DNA from: Membranipora membranacea
Taxonomy: Eukaryota > Bryozoa > Gymnolaemata > Cheilostomatida > Membraniporidae
Reading direction: 5' to 3'
Length of the DNA: 64,000 nucleotides
Assembly (NCBI GenBank): GCA_914767715.1
Contig: OU612068.1
Span: 3,534,001 to 3,598,000, forward strand
Numbering within the stretch: the stretch's first letter is position 1; every line of letters starts with the position of its first letter. The notes beneath the pieces were generated by a model. That model worked only from the letters and a program-made list of their open reading frames with translations. It did no database searches and was not told where the DNA came from. Below, piece after piece: positions 1-12,100 of this stretch. The position numbers and the translations under genes were made by a program.

Positions 1-111
1 TGGCTAATGTGAGTGCCTATTATCTCAAACGGCTATCAATCTCACCATGCCCACTGAGTTGGTCAAATGAAGAAATCATTGTTCAATACTATTCTCTTTT
101 TCATATTGTAG

Positions 112-3100
112 CTTTCTTTGGCGAAAGAAGTATGGATGGATTTTTCAACAATCCTTCACACCCTGAATGGGGATCAATAGGTAAATAACTTAAGCTAGAA
201 ATTATACGAACCCTAAACTCTAAGAACCTTTCTCCTACCACTGTTTCGCGAAAGGTTTGGATTTTGAGTGCAAATGTGCTTAAGATGAGAGCAAGTTCAC
301 TAGTCTCATCATGTTCACTATTCTCAACAGACTTGGAAGAGAGACAGAAAATTAAGGAAGTGAATCTCTCTCAATCACACCGCAGTACTTTTTAAAAATT
401 GACATTTAAACGACAACGTCGTGTCAATCACAATAAGAAAGAGATTTCAGGTAGAATGCCATCTAAAGCAGACTATTAATAGTAAGATTGAGGTCACACT
501 CTGGCACTCAAGCCTATCTTGACAAGCTCTGTTGTAGTTCGATTGTCCCCAGAAAATTTTGACAAGACAGGCTAACTCTAAATATTGCTTAGATAAAACT
601 TACGTCCATTGATAGTCTTGATACCCTGTGATACCGTGTGAAAAACCTTGATGTTGCTTAGTTTTTTTGCTTTTGGTCACAGTACGGGTCTACGGACTGG
701 ATTCTGATGGGACACAGGATCATTTGGGGTTGGATGCCATTCCTGACCACTGTGATCTGCCGGGAATCAAACACGGAACCTCTCGATTGAAAGACCCATA
801 TACCCTGTTAATTGCACCGCGGCCACGCCCTTATTGTTTAGAACCGTCATCTAATTGATCACCCTTACTTTTCCTCCTTACAGGACAGCTGACAGAGAAT
901 CGGTATGGTCCTTTTCGGTACTCAGATCATACTAAGAGAATAGCTGACGGACCAAACCCACGTCACATAACCTCCCTACTGCTACGTGGAGAAAGCGGTA
1001 TACCATCACAAACTTTCACCGCTCTTTTTCCATTCTTTGGTAAGTACGACGGCAGTTTAATGAGTACAGATTTAGGGGTCAATATGTCGCCCCACATAAT
1101 ATCGATAGTGTGTAGGTTCAGACCAGTTGACTTATTACATCAAATTTTATACGAGTGGCTCTATATGGAAACTCTGGATCTCTGGTTTGTGTTTTATTAA
1201 TGGTGATTTATCGAAATGTAGTTGAGATTTAGGTTACCTGGTCATATTGTTGTCTAGAATTGAAACTAATAGTGAAATGCAATAAACAGTAGTTTGTTGT
1301 CAATAATGGCAAATAGTACAGTGACAACAGGAGGTTCAACTCTCCTATTGTTGGCCCTAGGCTTGGCAAAGCTTGAAATCGTTCCCATTAACTCAAATAG
1401 TGTGGTTAAGTGGTCCCAGCATGTTGAGTCCTAGTTTTGTCCTTATATTGTGGGTTTAGTCCTTATACTGCATAAACACCTTGACCCCATTTGAGTTAAG
1501 TAATCATAAGATATTTGATGGATTCTCATTTTTCCATTGCTGCTGACTAACATCTATGAGCAGACAGTGGTAATTCGCACAACTACTATATCAGTTGTGA
1601 TATTCTGCTCTATCACCATGGTCGGTTGGTTGGTGGTTTGACATAATATGGATTAACGTTGGATTATCAACCAAAAGTTAAATGCAATAAAACCCTCGCC
1701 TAATACATAGGATCTAATCATCCATATAATACTGGCCGTGCTGCTGTATCCATAGCAGCTCCATGGATTGTGGAAGGCAGGTAACCTGCTATAGCATGTG
1801 TTGTTTGGTTTTAGTGACACCTCAGTCAGTTCTTGTGTATACCTCACAATCTGTTAATCTATCCTGCCCTTTTCCTTTTGATATTCTTCCTTTTTTCTTC
1901 ATCACAGGTCAGTTGATTGCACGTGAGGTCATGAACATTGATGAGCCGAGCTGTCCTCGTGAAATCATCGGTATCGATGTCAGCGATGACGAGATATTCA
2001 CTCTCAACGGTACAACTACAGCAGACGAGATGATAATGATGCCTGTGTACAGATCTAAGTATGATAAGAATACCGGGCAATACAGGGGCAACCCAAGGAA
2101 GCAGGTGAGTTGGGACACATGATAGACATGAACATAGCACATAGAACATAGATATAGAACATTGAACATTGAACATTGAACATATAACATAGAACATAGA
2201 ACAAAGTCATAGAACATAGACATAGAACATAGACATAGACATAGAACATTGACATAGAACATAAACATAGACATAGAACTCAAACATGGGACATAGAACA
2301 TAGAACAAAGTCATACAACATAGACATAGTCATAGAACAAAGTCATACAACATGGACATAAAACATAGATCATAGTAAAGAGAAGTAGAACATAGACATG
2401 GAACATAGACATGAACATATAAAAATCATCAGATGTTTATCTTAATGCTCGTAACATGAAAACATGATTTGGCTGTAAACATCAAAATATGTAAAGAATT
2501 GTTTATAATGTTTATGGATGGGGCTCAGTTATAGACACTTTATTATACTCATCACATGTACACAAAGGATTCTCTACCATTATTAAGTATTAATCGGTTA
2601 GACAGGCCTGACAGATTGTTAGTTTGACTCATGCTCTGCTGATCCTCCCCCTATCTATCATATACAGTAAGCATGCAGTTCTTTGATCATTCTTGTGTAA
2701 ATGAGATCACCAATCTGAATTCAATCAAGACCCACATCATGTCCTACCTGGTTGACAGTTGACATACTGTAAATTTGGTATTGGCAGACCTCCTGTATCT
2801 CACATGTTATCATTGGTTTCCTCATTATTGGGATAAATTACCACATTATTTTGACTGATGGGTTTGACAAGCGGAGGCTGTGTCTGAAAAGTTTTTTGGT
2901 TGACTTCCAACATTAAAATTCAAGATGTCATTATGCCTTTCGCCGATGAAAGAATTTCCACTGATTTGACTATGAATATTTGAAAAAGGTGCAGCTAAAG
3001 CGACAGACAACAAGACTGACGTGTTATTAGTACTTTCATGTACCGGAATACAAATCTATGCTAAAAGTAGCAGAGACATGTCTCTAATAAGTCGGCGCAA

Positions 3101-6100
3101 TTGTTGCAATCTCCATTATTAAATGGCGATAGGGTGACACCCGCCTCAGCTTACGACTTACGTATAGGTTACTTATGAACATTTCTATTTCAGATCAATG
3201 GGGCCACTAGTTGGATTGATGGCAGCTTTATTTATGGACCATCTAGCCTATGGACTGATGCTTTCAGAACATTCAAGGGTGGTTTGTTAAATTTAGACGC
3301 GAGAGGTTTACCTCCCCTGAACACGCGTGGTCTACCCTTGGATAACTTTCCGCCACCTCGCACTCACAAACTCACAAAGCCATCTACATTCTGGGGTATG
3401 TACTATGCACTGTCTCTGCAGATTTCACAAGAGTCATGCTCAATTCCAAATAGGTACCAACATTCTTCGGACTGTTTTATGAATGATGGTATCATATAAC
3501 ATCTACAGACCCTGCTCTGGTCATGATCATAAACGTATCAATATAACTATAGTTTTATGATCATGGTATAGCATTAATCCATGCACCCACATTTCTTAGA
3601 TGATAATGCATTGTTCAATCAATGGCTGCAGTCTGCAGTCTCACCCCAAGGAGTTAGAGTCTCTAACTCCTTGCTCACAATGACTATTCATTTTTTCGTG
3701 CTTCATTCATTGTTAGATATTCCGTATTTAATTTTCAGCTGTTGGCGATAGAAGAGCTCATGAGAACCCAGCCTTGCTCTCCCTGTCAATCATGTTCATG
3801 AGGTATCACAACCATATAGCCGAAGAATTAGCTGCTGAACCTCGGCCTAAAAATGATCTCAACGCTCCAACTGATCGAGAATTGTTTGAGCTAGCTAAGG
3901 CCAAAACTGTGGCAGTATTGCAGGTATGGCAACACATCTTGAATGCAGTTGGTATTGTTAATTTCCTACCCTTACATATGCCGGATAACTTTCTAGACAA
4001 AATTAAATTTTATTTCCTATCTTTACCTTAAGGACAGGATAACATTACCTCCTAAGCACACCCACAGTTATGAGTCACAACTGTGTGGTTGATTTATTTT
4101 GAGAACATATACTGCTAAAATGGGAAACAGAATTCCTCTAATTCGGCGCACATAAAACCCTCAGCCCGATGGTGGATATACCAGTTTTTCTGCCTACATG
4201 TCACTCGAGCTGCTTCTCAAATTATGATTAGAGAACTTGCATAACTTGGTTCCTATGAGTAGAACTTGTATAACTCCACATAAGTCAAGGTTCTCTTGGA
4301 GTCACGTTCATCTCTCCTATCAAGATATTGACATTTTGGTGGGCAATGGCTTCCTCATTTCTCAAGATTAAGATCTCTTTATTCAATGTGATCATGATAG
4401 AATCATTTTTAATAATTCCAGGAGATCCTCTAGGTGCCATACTGTTTTTAGGCCTAGGAAAGCAAGGACAGAGAAGAGGAATAGTAGTTTTTTTACATTT
4501 TATATGAATTACTTTAACTCTGGACACAAATGTACTATCATTGATGCTTCCCACTCTAAAGGATAATTATGAATGTAAAAATAAACTCAACTCATACTAA
4601 TCTAGTTTTTTGGCTCTTGACTCTTGGCTCTTGACTCTGCGACTTGTCATCAAATTTAATGATAAACTAGGAAATTGGAGCAATAAACTGTTATCCCTCT
4701 CAAATAATCAACACAAGCCATGTTCAGTTTGTAATCACTGATACCAGAAGCTGTAATTTATGTAAACACACAAATTGATGTCCGCTTCGCTTCAGCAAAG
4801 GACTTGTGCCTGACTAAAATTGCACCAATCTCTTCAGGCTGCAATTAACTCAGAGAGGGTTATTCGTGACTTTGTTACAATTTCAATCATTTTTGTTTCT
4901 TTATAATTTCAGTCTATCATTATATACGAATGGCTGCCACTCCTGCTCAATAAAACCTCATCTGACTTGGCATTCACTGGATACCAGCCAGCTATGGCTC
5001 CTCATATCGACTCACTATATGCTGCCGTGGCATCTAAATGGGTGATGACACTTGTTCCACCAGCAATTGCCCTCAGGTTGGTGAATTGAAACCAGCTAAT
5101 ACTTTTCATGCCAGTTTCTCCCTAGCCACTGTTATTCCTTTTCATTTTTTATACAACGAAAACCAAATTGTCAGAGACCGATGCTTTGATGCCTTATATG
5201 CTTTGCTTTGAAAACTTAAAAGAATGCTTCAAATTGGATGCAACAGCTCTAGACTTCATTGCATTGCATTACATCAATAGAAAGTTCTTATCAACATATA
5301 GATTAGAAGTTTGCCAGTATTTTAAACACATTAACTCAACCATTTTTGACCTGGTCCTTATAATTCAGTTGTCACCTGTCCAGCACTTGTTACGTTGTGT
5401 CATATTGTTATAGGGGTGATGAGGGAAGCTGCGGACAGACTGATACGATCAGATTGTGTCAGACATGGTTTGATGGGCAGAAATTGATAAACGAATCGAG
5501 CAGTGACCTTGTAGCTGATATAATACTAGGACTGTCAGCACAGCCTGCTGAGAGGGAAGATAATATCATTGTAGAGGATCTGCTAGGTTAGTTCTGTAAA
5601 GAGAAAACCTTTAACTTTTGAATCAATTTGATTTGCTTGATGGCTCAACATTTTTTGGTCAATGAGTGATTGCAGCTAGCGAGAAAAGAGAGTTTGGTCA
5701 GTAGGGTACCAGCTTTACAGTATTAACTCCTCCTACCGCTGGTGTAACCCTAACTTCTCTTGTGAGGAATCTATAGTTATAAAATATGGTGTTGTTATAC
5801 CAAACACTCTTACGGATTCAGAACATCAAGTGTATTGGATGAGAGGTTCACACAAATGGTGTAGCATGATCAGGTAGTAAACGATACCCCTTCTCTGTTT
5901 ACAGATTATTCGTATGGCCCGCTGCACTTTTCTCGAATGGATGCTGCAGCAGAACACTTAGTAAGAGGCCGAGACTTTGGAATCATGGGAGGAGATTTGT
6001 TTTTCGATGCAGATCATGCTTTTGGAAAAAATCAAAATCTCATTGATTTCCTCAATGTGGATGTAAGTTTAAATAACAATCCAGAGTTTCAGCCATAAGG

Positions 6101-9100
6101 AATGGTCTCAAGTCTATGTAATTGATATTAATTAGTTGTTGATAGAAGCTTTTATATATTACGCTTTATTTATTTGTTATAATCTTATATTATTATTGAG
6201 ATTTTGGATTTTACCCAATTCATCTCTCCTCTACAAACAAGGTGAATTTTTCACTTTTGATCAGGATGAGACAAAAGATTTGTTGATGGCGGTGTATGAA
6301 AATAAAACAGATGAAATAGACCTATTTGTGGCGATGCTCCTTGAGAGGGACAACTCCACTGGTTACGGCCCAGGATATATTGTCAAGAAAGTGATAGAGC
6401 AACAGCTGCTGAGGCTCAGAGATGCTGACTTCTACTGGTTCGAGAATACAATAAACAGGTAAGAAAAGTATTATATACTTACGAAGATATCAAAGATCAT
6501 AAAAATCATCTTTCAACTCTGAATTTTTTTTAAAAATTATTACCACACCAATCATAATCTTGTCTTGTTGCTGAGGCTGTAACAGAGACTAGATCTATAG
6601 TCTCTGGTTGTACTTGACTGTGCTATAGCTAGACATGGCGGGTTAGTAAGACTCCCTGTCAACGTAAAATAGGGAAATTCTCTCAGGTGAGAGAATGTCA
6701 GCTCTACATGATTAATGTTTGATTTTTTCCCTATAATTTCTTCATTACCTTGCAGTCATGATTGACAATTTCTACAGAAACATTGCTTCATATTTTCGCA
6801 GAATAAGGATATAAATCCTTACTTTGTGATATATCTCTTCTGCACACATGATGAAAGGAAAATTTGCATGCTCCATAACCCATCTGAACAGGAAATCATC
6901 ATGCATCAATTCATTCACTCATGCTTCATTTTTCAGGCTTTTTGAAGATGATGAAATTGAAGAAATCAGAAATACAAAATTCCACGATGTAATCTCTAAA
7001 GGGTTGAATGTATTCTCTGATACAAAAAATGCTTTCACAACCATAAACTGTAAGTTATGAGAATGTAATGTAAAGTAATATAGCGCAATTTAACTGAAGC
7101 AATAGTAACGATTAAATCTATCGAGGTATGAAAAATTTAGAAAATCATGTAGATATCAACATAATATATCTTCGCAGCCCTCAGCTAACTATTTTTAGAA
7201 TTCACTTTTCATATGAGAGAAACCTTTGCTAATTCCTGGAACCATATGACCACATGTGCCATGAGAGTGGCATCACATGCTTTCACATCATGTCGCGGAC
7301 AATGACAATATGATGAGAGTTATTTGCTTGATCAATGCAATGCACTGTCAGAACTCTCTTAAATCAATATAAAGTTATCATATCTCATAGATTAATTGTA
7401 TTATCACTATGATCCTAGCCCTGTTCACGTGGCCGTGTGAACAGGGCTACTATGATCCCATGTGTAGATTTCGTAAGGATTACGGGAGTAATCTTACGGG
7501 AGTAATCGCCCCATGGAAATGGCATTAAAGTCAAATTCCGATTGTGACGAATGACTTTATGGACGCGAATACTTATACCGTGTAGAATCAATCAATTTCT
7601 AATTGGCGCCGTGGCTGAATGGTTAGTGCGCCTGCACACGGGAGGCCGGGATTCAAGACCCGGCCGCGGTGGATTCTTTTCATGTTTTTCCCATCATGGG
7701 AATGGTTAGGATTCATCATTCGAAATTGGAGTGAACAACAAATTCGATGCATGGAACCATAGTGAATGTGAATCCAAAAGATCCAAATAACTTATATTTA
7801 ATTCTTTCCACCACTTGTCTTGTCATCCAGCCTTGTCACATGTGACAGTGTCAGATCATTGTTTAGATGACTTAGCTTAGAATAATAAGATTATATGTTT
7901 AGAGATTTTTTGCTGCGTCCATACTATTTATTGTGATTGAGCGGAATGAAATGGTCATGAGGCGGAAACCTCAGCAGTCGTTTGTTGGTCACCGTTGTCT
8001 TATTACTCTGAACCTCCAGCCCTCTGCCAATATATATATACTTTATTATTGCCGACCGATATCTCCACTTCGCAATACCTTATTGCCCTGTTATTTTTTT
8101 TACAGCCAAATGTACTTTTCCACCACTGAAGGCAGAAGATTTACTCAAGTGCTCACCTCTTCAAACTTATGATTATTTTGCTGGAAACGAGTTTGCATTT
8201 ATCTTCTCTTGGATATGGATCGCGTTATTCCCATTCGGTAAGCCAGATCACTATTATGTCACGCTAACATTAATATTACACTATGTGAATTTCTGATCGT
8301 TAGAATCAATTAAGTCTGAGTCCCTGATGTTCCCACCCTGTTTATGACAAAACAGAGGGTGGGCTGCCCCTAAAGAGGGACGCAAGTTGCCCGGAGTCCT
8401 CGTACTGAGAGTGTGATACATCCTAGTAACAAATAAACTAGAATGCATCCTAAAGGTGAGGCCATGGTGGACTTCCTAATCGTGAGTGTGCAGCAAGCTG
8501 CCAGAAACTAAAACAGGCACTAATCAGCCATTGGCCATGACACTTTGATCTTAGCCAATAGGACGAGAAGCATACTATATATATCCTTATCAGGAATTTT
8601 TCCCACCTGGATTCCCAGGTTTCCACCAGGTTCCCAGGTTTTCCCGGGGTCCCAGGTTCCCACCCTTGTTCCCACCAGGACTGATGTTCCCACCACCCCT
8701 GTTTATGACAAAACAGAGGGTGGGCTGCCCCTAAAGAGGGACACAAGTTGCCCGGAGTCCTCATACTGAGAGTATGATACATCCTAGTAAACTAGAATGC
8801 ATCCTAGAGGTGAGGCCATGGTGGACCTCCTAATCGTGAGTGTGCAGCAAGCTGCCAGAAACTGAAACAGGCACTAATCAGCCATCGGCCATGACACTTT
8901 GATCTTAGCCAATAGGCCGAGTTAGCATACTGTAGGCCTACATATCTATATCAGGACTTCCCACCTCTAATTTGAGAAAATTACCTCGGGGCTTCACAAC
9001 TGATTCCTCCTGATGCATATAGCAATAGTGTATCACGTGAACAGTGTGCCATTTCTTCCTCGCTCCTACAGAGTGCCATTGCTTTTTTGACTACAATTAA

Positions 9101-12100
9101 AAAATTGTAAAACATAAAGTGACCACCATGATCCTGCTTGCAAAAAAAATGAAGGTTTCCTAATAGCTGGCCCCACCAGGTTGATAAACACTAATAACAT
9201 ATGACAGTTGGTTCGTTCCCTCTCTTTAAACTCAAATAATTATAGAACAGTGACACAACCATGTATTTTACCTCATTCTAACTCATCTGAATCATTTCCT
9301 TGTATAACTCAGCAGAAATTCATAATCCCGGTGTGATAAGGTGATTTATCTATAAGTAATATGACAAGCTTGCCAGACTTCCTTCTGAAAAAAACTTTCG
9401 CCACTCATATTGGTACCTTCTCAGACGAATCATGGAGCAGTTTACTGCTGTACTGTTGCGTAATGTGTTGTAATCATTATAGAGAAAGAAACTCTACACC
9501 ATTAACCAATCTCATCAGCCAGAAATCTGCCCACACATTTCATAATTTTCTCAGATCAGTTCTATTTCTTATATTTTTTATATTATAGTATATTATTTTA
9601 TAAATAACATTATATATTATGTCTCCAGCTGTGATTGCCCTGGCCTATGCTGCTTACACCATCTCAGAGAAGAGGAGAAAAAGCAGCCGAAATATAACTC
9701 GGGAAACGCTGAAGGCTGCGGCGAGTAACATGGGCCAGATGAACCTGGCGGCCTCTCAGATGAGCAACGATCCTGCGCACACTACATTCGGTAAATAACA
9801 TAACGGCATGAACTAAACCTTCTACCTCATGAATATGAAAAAATTAGATATAATAATTTTTAAAAAATAATGACAAAAAATCAATCATCTTATTTCTCAA
9901 TATGAAAAAATTTCAATACATAAAATGAAATACCATACCATATAAATCAAAATAAATTCATTAATTATTTGAGTATTTTTAATTACAGTATATTTTGATA
10001 AAGCATCTGTCCTGTGTTCTTGAAATTAACTCTTGCAAAGTTTATCAGGAAGTAAACACTCGAGGCTGATTAATTCTCTGAAAATAATTACATGATAGCT
10101 CTTGTGTTTTTTGCCTCTTTTTAAACTCACTAAATGTGGCATGTTTTTTTGGTGCGATCTAAGTACGAATATAGCCATTAGGCTTAAATTATTTCCTTGT
10201 GTGACTTGACAGAAATTCTGTAACTTAGAAGGCAAACAAAAACCTAAACATTGTCTATTGTATATATATCCCTATAAATTCTAAATTTGGACTACTAACA
10301 GTTTCTGATACGATGGGCCGATATATGGGGAGTATTTGGTATGGTGAGTGCCCAGCAGTGTCCATGTTTTCATGTTTCAGTTATCTACTAGCTCCACCAC
10401 CATGGTGCTTTCTACTGTTTTGATTAGTTTATTTGTTGTACTTTGTGCTCTGACAGGTTGCTTTTTTTTCTGCTGATCATTGTGCATGCAGGTTAGCTAT
10501 TTCGCTCCTGAATATATTATTCTATTTTAGAAATTACTGTATACCTGTTTCCTTATAAAAAAAAGTACTTGTTGTCACCAATTTTGCTGATTTTGTCAGA
10601 TCCTGTTTCCCTGCTCCTTTCCTTGTTGCGATGTTTCCACTTCATGTGCATCACATACACAACATTAGTTCATTTCTTTGATTCACTGCCTTTTCCTTTT
10701 TATATCATTACAACATTTGGCATGTATGAAGTTACCAAAATCATTCCTCAATTATGACTTGCTTGTTTTTTCCTGACTTTTTTGATTCAATGCCTTGGCT
10801 ACTATTAGACTATTAGCTAATATGTGTTTTTTACAGCTAGCGAATGGGAAGGCCCAGACTCCGAAATGAAGACAGTGAAGATTGTGCTCGATGACTCAAA
10901 GTTTGCCATGTACATACAGACCCACAATGGTCTACCCCTGAGATCAGTCAACCTGGCTCTGTATGAACTAGTGACTATGCATGTCTGTCCTAAAGCACCT
11001 TTCACCATCCTCATCGAACTACCTAAGAGTTATGATTTGGTATGTAATTTCTAGCATTATTGCCCTTCCATTATATTATGTTTGATGTTACACATTATTA
11101 GTTTTATCATGTGAGAGTTTACCTTGTGTCAATCTGTTAGGCTTCTTTAAATCTTAAAAATTTTAAATCTTTTCTGTCCCTGATTCTCTCCCCTTCTAAA
11201 CACAGTTCAGGTTTACATGCTACTTCTATTGTAGGTATTGCGATTCTCCACTCATGATCACGTGCAGCAGTTTTGCTCAAAGCTGAACAGCTATATATAT
11301 TACCATGGTAAAGTGCTGCTGAGGCAGCCAGCTTGCTGGAAGACGATTCAGAAGAAGGCTGTCACTAAACTAAAGAGAAAAGAGAAACTCAACTACTTCT
11401 TCAGAAACGTGTTTGCACAGGTACTGTTTAAATGGTGTTATTTTATGTGTTGAGATTTTTTTACGTAATTTTATTGGCATCTTTATCAGTTTTTGAGAAA
11501 ATGTTTTGAAAAAGTGCACTTAAAAAAGAAGCAAAAAGGGGTGACACAAAGAAATGTGATTGATTAACTTACATGTGATAGAATCATGTCTGATCTTGCC
11601 ACAAACAAGATGGCTTATCCTCAGGACCATATATTCTGGACATTCACAGAATGACATCGAATACCGATCTTACAATAATAATATTCCTACAATAGTTTAA
11701 TAACTAGTATTTCCAATATTGTAGGCTTTTAACAAACGGACAGATCAGAAGTCTTATGAATCTGGGTTCAATCGAGACATCATTGAGTTTGAGATATCCA
11801 AGGAGGAATTCGCTGAATCTCTTGGAATGAAGGCTAACTCCAGATTTGTAGAGCTCATGTTCAACGTGGCCGATAAACAGAAGAGAGGATTCCTCAGGTT
11901 CAGAGAGATCCTTGAATTGGTCATCATCATGTCAAAAGGTTAGATATCCATAATCTATCCACATAATGATCACAAATAGTAATTGCCATGTTGTACGTAT
12001 AATATCAATCTGATGTAAAAAACAAGCTACCATGAATAGTTGAGTTGAGAATAATCCTATGCTGACAACACAAAGCTTTCAACCTTGACGTTCATCTCTG

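Larger units (their letters stand above)
112..7049 (+). other. DUOX: DUOX peroxidase-like ectodomain exons
   Basis: Ten exons encode the haem-peroxidase homology domain. Landmarks are [15 protein letters not shown], the [11 protein letters not shown] helix, [10 protein letters not shown], a [10 protein letters not shown] segment, [20 protein letters not shown] and [12 protein letters not shown]. Active peroxidases have a proximal haem-ligand histidine before the TLVPP motif; here the segment reads [10 protein letters not shown] with no histidine. The region after exon 2 also lacks the distal-histidine motif. Other animal DUOX proteins also lack these residues, so this looks like a family trait and not decay. 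I infer that the domain is structural or weakly catalytic. Confidence 0.88.

Noticed and set aside
1-8. Possible end of the preceding DUOX exon (tggctaat/gtgagt)
   Set aside because: A donor-like gtgagt follows, but eight bases cannot be confirmed as coding.
140-142. First ATG in the window as DUOX start
   Set aside because: It lies within the conserved DGFFNN region, the frame is open upstream to the acceptor at 111, and a signal peptide is expected before it.
1859-2301. Overlapping minus-strand open frames of 66-130 codons
   Set aside because: They are translations of the acatag microsatellite (Met/Phe/Tyr/Cys/Ser-rich), overlapping a DUOX exon on the opposite strand.
7605-7672. Functional tRNA gene
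   Set aside because: Eight-base T-loop, weak anticodon arm and no convincing seven-base-pair acceptor stem.
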